A stretch of DNA of 64,000 nucleotides from Leishmania martiniquensis. Taxonomy: Eukaryota > Euglenozoa > Kinetoplastea > Trypanosomatida > Trypanosomatidae. Each line of letters starts with the position of its first letter. Position 1 is the first letter of the stretch. Location: NCBI RefSeq assembly GCF_017916325.1, contig NC_090171.1:1002501-1066500 (forward strand). Reading direction: 5' to 3'. Under the pieces are notes generated by a model. The model was not told the origin of the DNA. It was given only the letters and a program-made list of their open reading frames with translations, and did not search any database. A program made the translations under genes and the position numbers. Shown in pieces: positions 58,157 to 64,000 of the stretch.

Positions 58157-58665
58157 TTTTTCTGGTCAGTTTAGTCCGCGAGTGTCACAGACTTCCCTAC
58201 CGCTACTTTTTTCCTTCAAAACGTCTTCTGGCGATGCCGGCCACCTCTGTGCGGGGGGTCTTCGGGGGGAATGGAGGTGGAGGTGCAGAGCTGCTCGCAC
58301 GCTTTGGTGTCGGTGGACCGGTCTGGGCTGGCGCTGTGTCGAAGGGGCGCGCGGTCAAGATGGGGCTTGAGCTCGCTCACGTCGAATCGTATCGGCACGA
58401 CTCGACGAATATGCGCACCCACTCACGTTTGTGTGTTTGTTGCTCTTCTTTAGCTGCGCTGCGTTGAGGCCGAGCGCAGCCCTCGACCTTCGGCGCCTGG
58501 GCTGTGCGTACGTGCGTGCATGTGCAGTGGAATGGCAGTGGAGCTGAAAAAGGCGCCCCAAAGCGTTGCACGGCCCACCGGTCCCTGGACAGCGCCCCGG
58601 TGTAGCGGAGGTCGATGCGCTGTGGTCGTCAACGTCCATTCGCCGGCCTCGTTGTGGCAGAATGG
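58157..58665 (-). repeat. 509-bp inverted repeat, right copy
   Basis: This is the reverse complement of 39523-40031, same length and apparently identical. It lies in the 3' UTR region of the hydroxylase gene, beginning about 80 bp after its stop codon. Confidence 0.95.
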
Positions 58666-58834
58666 ACGCATTTTTCTTGTGTTTTTTTATTGTGTATGTT
58701 CCACCGAGCCGTCGACTCGAGCGTCCCATGTCAGTATGCGAATGGACTCGTCCTCATCCTTTTTCTTTGCGGGTGTCTGCTCACGCTCTCGATTCGGCGG
58801 ACAAATGCGCTCCCACACGCACGTACACCACCAC

Positions 58835-58982
58835 CACCACACAGACACACCAGGCCCTCGCTGCTTGGTTGTGTGGAGAGCCTGAGCCATCCTGAAGGGG
58901 TGCAGCTGGCGGCGCCCGGCATGGCGGGAGCGGGTGTGAGGCGACCCTCGAAGTGTGTGGGTGGGTAGAGCTCGAGGCAGAG
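58835..58982 (+). repeat. 148-bp dispersed direct repeat, right copy
   Basis: Same orientation as 31694-31841, one difference in 148 bp. Sequence after 58982 (GCGTAGGCAAGCATTGC onward) differs from the left copy, so the shared block is sharply bounded on that side. Confidence 0.92.
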
Positions 58983-59770
58983 ACCGTGCTCGTGTCGCTG
59001 CGTAGGCAAGCATTGCTGTAGCAGGCGTGCCGGCGGCTGCCTCGCGTCACGCGGTCGGGCCTGGGTGTCAGGGGCGGAGTGGGAGGGGATGCGAATCCAA
59101 CTCATGCCGTATGGCGGAGTGCGGCTACGCGGAGGAAGCGCAACCGCCTATGCACGCCTGCCATGTCAGCGTCGCTGTGTGTGTGTGTAAGTGTCATGGC
59201 AACCCCTTTTTCTTTCCCACCCACCCACCCCTTTCCCCTCTTCGCTGCAAAGGAAGGGCGTGCGCCATGATTTTTAGTGCGCTTCGCTATGCCCTTTTAT
59301 TTGGGCGTATGCTGTGATTGTGTTGAGCGTTGCTGTTGCTTCTCGAATACATTTTAGCCCGGTTCTTTTGCAAAGTCGCGGTGGCCTGTTTCTTCGTGGA
59401 GCGGCTGCTGTTGCTGTGTTGTAGAGATAGGCGGGCCTTGGGGGGAGGGAGGAATCGGAGGGATCGTGCCGCTTGCAACAGTGCCTGCGTTTGAGTGGCG
59501 GGAGATCAAAGACTCATCACGGAGTGGCTACGGAAAAGAGAAGATGCGGAGAGGGTGAAGAGACGGGCCAGTCGCTTCCGTTCCCGTTCTCTTCTCGTGT
59601 GCGGTTGGCCGGTGTTTGTCTCGGTGCGGGGACCATAAAGGAGCGGAGCGGCGGTGCATGTGCGCCAGCCTGCTGGTGCATCGCCTCTTGCCGGTATTTC
59701 ATAAAAACGAGAACAAAGGAAATGCCGGCAAGAGGATGAGGACATGGCGCCATCTACAGCACGTGAGGTC

Positions 59771-59821
59771 TGTGTGTGTGTGTGTGTGTGTGGAGGCGGT
59801 ATCCTTATATATATATATATT
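59771..59821. repeat. TG and AT microsatellites
   Basis: (TG)11 at 59771-59792 and (TA)8 at 59806-59821, separated by 13 bp of unique sequence. Confidence 0.9.
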
Positions 59822-60222
59822 CGTGGCCTCTATCCCCCTCCTGAGGTTTTCTGAAAAGGTCACCACGCGCGTCCTCCTCGGCCTTTGCCATCCTCGTTCG
59901 CGTCGTTATCCTCTGTATCTCATCCGCATCTCCTCATCCTTCTCCTCCTTTTTTATGTTTCACTCCATCCCCGCGCGTTGCCAACCCGACACCACACCCC
60001 ATATCGTCAATTTTTTTTTTGCTGTCGTTGTGGTGGTTGTTCCACCTGATGTAGGAAAGCTATCTCCAGGGGAACCGTACCGGAGAAAAGAGGTCGCGGG
60101 CAACACCACAAAGGCACACAAAGCCAAGCACATACACACCCTTCCGCATACGCCGCCGGGTTATCCCCACCTCTCTCTACTCTGTCCGCCCATTCCATCC
60201 CCCTTCTGCCGCAGCGCACGCG

Positions 60223-61341
60223 ATGACGTGTGAGCTCAATAAGCCGATGGCGGACGTCGCGGTCGCCACTACGGCGCCGAAGTTGGTGACGCTCAAGGAA
60301 GCAATCGAGCAGGACGGGCTGCCACCGACGCCTTCTGCGACGCAGCGTCGGCTGATGGGCGTTCACATCACCGGGTGCCCGAGTTTAGTGAATGGGCACA
60401 TGCTTCCAAGGCACAAAACAGTTGCCAATGACTTCTCCTCCATTGACCCCCTGCAGTATCGCAAGGCGCACAAGGTGCGCAACAACAACACGGCTAGCTA
60501 CATCGAAAGAGAGGAAAACGTGCTAGGCATGCTCACCACCAACCAATGTGTCAACCGCATGACCCGCCTCGGCGTGCAGTTGCGGGATGAGTGGGCCAAG
60601 AACCCGAAAGACGCGCCAACAGTCAATAGCCTTTCGCTGCGTGGCTACCACAGTCGCTTTCTCGCCCCAAGCTTTGACCAGCGGTCCACATATCGGTGGG
60701 ACTACTGTCAGTGGGAGCCGGACGGCCTCCACGACACAATTCGCCGCGAGCAGCTCGCCACGTACCGCGACGCGTGGACGGAGGACGAGCGGGCGGATGT
60801 GGCCATATCCATGAAGATTCCGTACCTGACAATGGGGGTGTCCTCAGATCGGCTCAAAGACAAGTCGACAATCTATCGGAAGGACTTCATGGAATATGCC
60901 ACCCCAGAGGAGTACCGTACGCTATCCCACAAAACCAACCTCGAAGACCTCGGCAGCACGTACGCCTACTCCGCCTACTCCGTCGATGACCCGCGCCGCC
61001 AGGTCGTGTACGACGCGGCCGTCGCCGCCCTAAAGACGCCGCATAGTGTGTTGGAGAAAACGTTCAGCCCGCGCAGCTCCTTCCTTGACAACAGCGCGTG
61101 GGCCAAGCGGCAGTCCTCAGCACGTGAGGAGCTGGACCGCCTGCGTGCGATGCGGCGCGAGACGGTGCGCCTATCCGCAGCGAAGCGCAACACCTCTAAG
61201 CCTTCCGATGGCCCGACGAAGAACCCGGTTGTGATTCCTGGCATGAAGGGTTGCGGCTACCGTCGCGCGCCGAAGGAGAGCACCTCGTACGTGTTTCTTC
61301 CACGCGATCATTTCAACTACCAAGCGGTAGACAACTTTTAG
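60223..61341 (+). CDS. Conserved-looking hypothetical protein, 372 aa
   Basis: I do not recognise the family. The protein is soluble, with no transmembrane segment or signal peptide, and has balanced composition with little low complexity, unlike spurious ORFs nearby. It contains many Tyr, Arg and Asp residues and short turn-rich motifs (SLSLRGYHSRFLAPSFDQRS, YRWDYCQWEPDG, FSPRSSFLDNSAW). A charged helix (AREELDRLRAMRRETVRL, ~305-322) and a C-terminal tail rich in aromatics (YVFLPRDHFNYQAVDNF) follow. Such motif-rich, extended proteins include flagellar microtubule-associated and inner-lumen proteins, but that is a guess. Start 60223 is the first ATG of the frame; a second in-frame Met occurs at 60247 (MADVAVAT). 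Confidence 0.75.
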   Translation: MTCELNKPMADVAVATTAPKLVTLKEAIEQDGLPPTPSATQRRLMGVHITGCPSLVNGHMLPRHKTVANDFSSIDPLQYRKAHKVRNNNTASYIEREENVLGMLTTNQCVNRMTRLGVQLRDEWAKNPKDAPTVNSLSLRGYHSRFLAPSFDQRSTYRWDYCQWEPDGLHDTIRREQLATYRDAWTEDERADVAISMKIPYLTMGVSSDRLKDKSTIYRKDFMEYATPEEYRTLSHKTNLEDLGSTYAYSAYSVDDPRRQVVYDAAVAALKTPHSVLEKTFSPRSSFLDNSAWAKRQSSAREELDRLRAMRRETVRLSAAKRNTSKPSDGPTKNPVVIPGMKGCGYRRAPKESTSYVFLPRDHFNYQAVDNF

Positions 61342-62439
61342 GCTGTCATCATCGTTGGCCTCACAGATCGCGCAAACGGTGTGTGCGTATGCTTATACGT
61401 GTATGCCAGAGTATTTGTGCATCTATATGCGTGTGTGCGCTGGTCGTCTCTTAGAGTTTTCATATGTATAGAACGCTTCTTGCACGTGGTGGGTGTGCAT
61501 CGTGACCATGTCAACCCACAGACACGTGCACACAATACAGGGACAGAGAGCGAGAGGAGTGAAGAGGGGCATATGCGGTGCTCCTAATTTCATGGTGTTC
61601 AAGGAAAGGCCTATGTTGTGCGCCATCATGCCCCACCGCTCCTCTTAGCTGCCTTCTTGGTCGTTGTGCGCTTCATGAAACTGCTTATGTGCTTTCCTCT
61701 CTCCTTCCATCTTTCTCTCACTTCGATGTACTAAAGCGTGCACGGATAGGGGTGGGGTGGGTGCGCACAGCAGCCGGCAAACGCACAAAATATACAGGAC
61801 GTGCTGCTGTTGATCGCTGTTGGGGAGAGAGGTAGGGCGGGGGTCGTGTCCCCTTCATGCCCCCTTTCTCCTCTTTGCGTCTCTCTTACGTGCGTCTCGG
61901 TGTGTTCGTCTGTTCACGAGGCATCTCGCTGCTTCTTTGTGTCATGGCGGTGGTGAAAATCAACGCTGACTCTCAACTGGGCTTCGCCACTCTTCCGCCC
62001 CCCCTCCCATCCTCCTCCCTTCTCTCGTTCCCTCTACGACCGAAGCGGAGAAGCCCTGGTGGGCAAACAATATCGTGCGCCCTCTGTTGCCGGTGTTCCT
62101 CCACACGCATCGCATCGGCATTCGCCGTGTCTTTTGCTGTTGTAACGGGTCAGATCACCTTTCGGCTGGCTTCTATGGCGCGCACCAGCGATCCCCACTC
62201 CTGTCCCCTCTCGCCCCACCCCACCTTCCCTTCGCTGTGCATCCTGCTGCTGAGTTGCCTTCATGCCTTTCTCTTCATTTTCAGCGAGGGCAGCGAGGTC
62301 ACACAGGATTTCACCGCATAAAACATATCCCCACTTCAGTAGGCAGAAGCGCCGCATTGGCTGGCGAGTGGAGGCATCGCTCGGTGGGGGAGACCGGTCG
62401 GCTTCGCCCTTCCTCTCCGCTTCTTGCTAGTAATCCATA
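61342..62439 (+). other. Intergenic region before the last gene
   Basis: No gene is seen. Pyrimidine-rich stretches lie at 61695-61725, 61850-61890 and 61998-62035. Apparent ORFs at 61857-62440 are Ser/Pro/Leu-rich and not credible. Confidence 0.6.
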
Positions 62440-64000
62440 ATGCGCTCTTCAGAGATGCCGCGGGGCGCCGCGTCGCCGGCCCCCCTCTGCCAATGTCTGG
62501 CCGCCGACTCGGTCTCGAGCGTGGTTTCGTACCTCCAGCGGGAGGCCATCGTTGATGACCCCAATGCACGGCTACAGGCACTCGGTGAGGTGTTGGCTCA
62601 CGTCAACGCGTCGCCAATAGAAGACAGCACTGCTGCTGCCGAAGGCCACGGCGCTGGTGGTCTCACTCCCTCTTCCTCTACGGACGCACGCACGCACGGT
62701 GCAAGGTGGAAGTGGGCGGATGTGGTTATGCGTGGGGTAACCGATCCGTGGTCGCGCATCCGCTCTCTCGCTGCACCGGTTATGGCGGACCTGCTAGATG
62801 CGGAGGTTCAGCTGGTGCTGCAGCGCCAAGGCGGTAGCGCCAGCTCTCACCTCACGCTGCTCAACAGGACGCCACGGGCTTCTTCGGTGACAACGGCAGC
62901 GCCGTGTGGCGCAAAGACGGGCCGGAACGACGAGCTGATTGCGGCCGAGCCCTCGTCGTCGGAGAGTGTGTCGGTGCCACTCGAGTACGTGTGGCACCGG
63001 TGGCGGGACGCGTCGCTTTGGTATGAGCAGGATGGCATTCTACGTGTACTCGCGAAGCTGTACCACCGAAGTGGCACCCCTGCTGGAGATGCCCTTCGCG
63101 CAGACGAGGCGGGTCTACGCTGTTTACTCTTCAACGTTGTCTTTCCCGCACTGCGCCATCCACAGCTCTCCGTGCAGGAGTCCGCGGCGCATGTGCTGGG
63201 CGTCCTCGCTGACCGGAAGAGCACCACCTCCCTCTCTCCGGCCATCACCTCCCTCCTCGTCGATCACGTGTGCCGCACTATAATGCAGGTGCCGGCGCCA
63301 GTCCGCAGTCACTCGCCTGTGAGCTCGCTTTCCGTGGAGGGCACGCACATCTTGGAGGGCCACCTGCTCGCCATGAGCAAGTTGGTGGATGCCGGCATCA
63401 TCCATGTAGAAGACGCCGATGTGATGTCGCTTCTGCTGCGGCTGTCGAGCTATCCGGCGTCGAGCGTGCGCCAATACGTGGCGCAGATTCTGCGGCCGCC
63501 GTCGCTGCATGTGTTCACCTACCTCATGCAGTGGCTATGCGAGCACCACAACTGCGTCCCACAGAGCGCCCAAGGCGACGGAGAGCACAGTGGCAGCGCC
63601 CCAGGCGGCGGGGAGAGCGAATACGACGACGGGGTCAGCTGGCAACGTCTTGAGACAATGATGATGGCCCTGCAGCAACACCTTCTGCACCTGCATACCA
63701 TGTCGGCAGCGATGCAAGACCTGTTTCGCCTGAGCCCCAATGCGCAAGACATCCTGACCCCGGCCACATTCTCGACGTCGCTATCCGTCGTCTTTCAGGC
63801 AACGCACTCGCCCCGCTTCGAGGTGGCACGGCTGGGGCTACAGCTATTCCCTTTGCTGCTGCAACTCGGCCTCCGCTTCTGCCCGTCGGCTGCGCTGCCG
63901 CACGTCTTCGAGGCATGCTCCGGCTGTGAGGGTTGCGTGCAGGCAGAACTGAATCGACTCGCCGCGTACGGGGCCTTGGAGACCTTGACGAAGGCGCAAA
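62440..64000 (+). CDS. 5' part of a large helical-repeat-like protein (520 codons, runs off the window)
   Basis: An open frame starts at ATG 62440, with in-frame TAA at 62431-62433 just upstream, and stays open to the window end. The product (MRSSEMPRGAASPAPLCQCL...) is rich in Leu/Ala/Val helices separated by short turns: VVMRGVTDPWSRIRSLAAPV, LRHPQLSVQESAAHVLGVLA, LEGHLLAMSKLVDAGIIHVE and RFEVARLGLQLFPLLLQLGL. These look like HEAT or armadillo-type repeats, where DPWSRIRSLA and HPQLSVQESA match the usual second-helix pattern. Polar insertions lie at ~55-75, ~145-180 and ~378-400. A scaffold or importin/cofactor-type role is possible, but no specific family is recognised. Confidence 0.75.
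   Translation, partial: MRSSEMPRGAASPAPLCQCLAADSVSSVVSYLQREAIVDDPNARLQALGEVLAHVNASPIEDSTAAAEGHGAGGLTPSSSTDARTHGARWKWADVVMRGVTDPWSRIRSLAAPVMADLLDAEVQLVLQRQGGSASSHLTLLNRTPRASSVTTAAPCGAKTGRNDELIAAEPSSSESVSVPLEYVWHRWRDASLWYEQDGILRVLAKLYHRSGTPAGDALRADEAGLRCLLFNVVFPALRHPQLSVQESAAHVLGVLADRKSTTSLSPAITSLLVDHVCRTIMQVPAPVRSHSPVSSLSVEGTHILEGHLLAMSKLVDAGIIHVEDADVMSLLLRLSSYPASSVRQYVAQILRPPSLHVFTYLMQWLCEHHNCVPQSAQGDGEHSGSAPGGGESEYDDGVSWQRLETMMMALQQHLLHLHTMSAAMQDLFRLSPNAQDILTPATFSTSLSVVFQATHSPRFEVARLGLQLFPLLLQLGLRFCPSAALPHVFEACSGCEGCVQAELNRLAAYGALETLTKAQ

Larger units (their letters stand above)
58075..60222 (+). other. Intergenic region carrying both repeat right copies
   Basis: No gene is supported. From left to right: 509-bp inverted repeat (58157-58665), 169 bp of unique sequence, 148-bp direct repeat (58835-58982), mixed sequence, then TG and AT microsatellites (59771-59821) and pyrimidine tracts upstream of the next gene. 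Confidence 0.65.

Noticed and set aside
1..64000. CRISPR arrays, bacterial operons, promoters or riboswitches
   Set aside because: No short regularly spaced repeats or bacterial signals; gene content and spacer structure are trypanosomatid.

Overview
The window looks like nuclear DNA of a Leishmania-type trypanosomatid. Every recognisable gene is on the + strand and has no visible intron. Genes are separated by long pyrimidine-rich spacers with AG dinucleotides just upstream of start codons, as expected for trans-spliced polycistronic transcription. GC content is high, TG/CA and AT microsatellites are common, and the spacers carry dispersed near-identical repeats and a probable retroposon relic. 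I cannot tell the species. Names come from motif recognition, not from a search.

Layout: (1) 1-11.2 kb holds an EF-hand protein and, after a 3.9 kb gene-free stretch with a likely degenerate retroposon, a very large cullin-like protein (1891 aa). (2) 11.9-14.4 kb holds a DPP8/9-like S9B serine peptidase. (3) 14.4-26.2 kb has no recognisable gene. It contains 3.8 head-to-tail copies of a very GC-rich ~2.57 kb unit. (4) 26.2-38 kb holds a centrin-like protein, a FYVE-like zinc-finger protein, a membrane-anchored protein with an Fn3-associated-like tail, a PCI protein resembling COP9 signalosome subunit 3, and a histidine acid phosphatase with an altered active-site motif. (5) 40.3-58.1 kb holds an RRM protein, an F-box-like protein, a CAF-1 p60-like WD40 protein, a Nup93/Nic96-like nucleoporin, a SNAP43-like snRNA transcription factor subunit, a probably mitochondrial DEAD-box helicase, and a fatty acid hydroxylase superfamily membrane enzyme. 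(6) 60.2-64 kb holds an unrecognised conserved-looking protein and the 5' part of a helical-repeat-like gene that runs off the window.

Two repeat pairs frame this last part. A 509-bp inverted pair (39523-40031 and 58157-58665) encloses the seven genes from RRM to hydroxylase. A 148-bp direct pair (31694-31841 and 58835-58982) lies 27.1 kb apart. Such pairs are known substrates for extrachromosomal amplification in Leishmania.

The genes are mostly unrelated housekeeping functions, as usual in these clusters. One possible theme is the cullin, the CSN3-like subunit and the F-box-like protein, all parts of cullin-RING ligase biology. The feature most worth follow-up is the 2.57 kb tandem array. 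It has no credible long protein, but each full unit carries strong hairpins and a strong splice-acceptor-like site followed by a 55-codon ORF.
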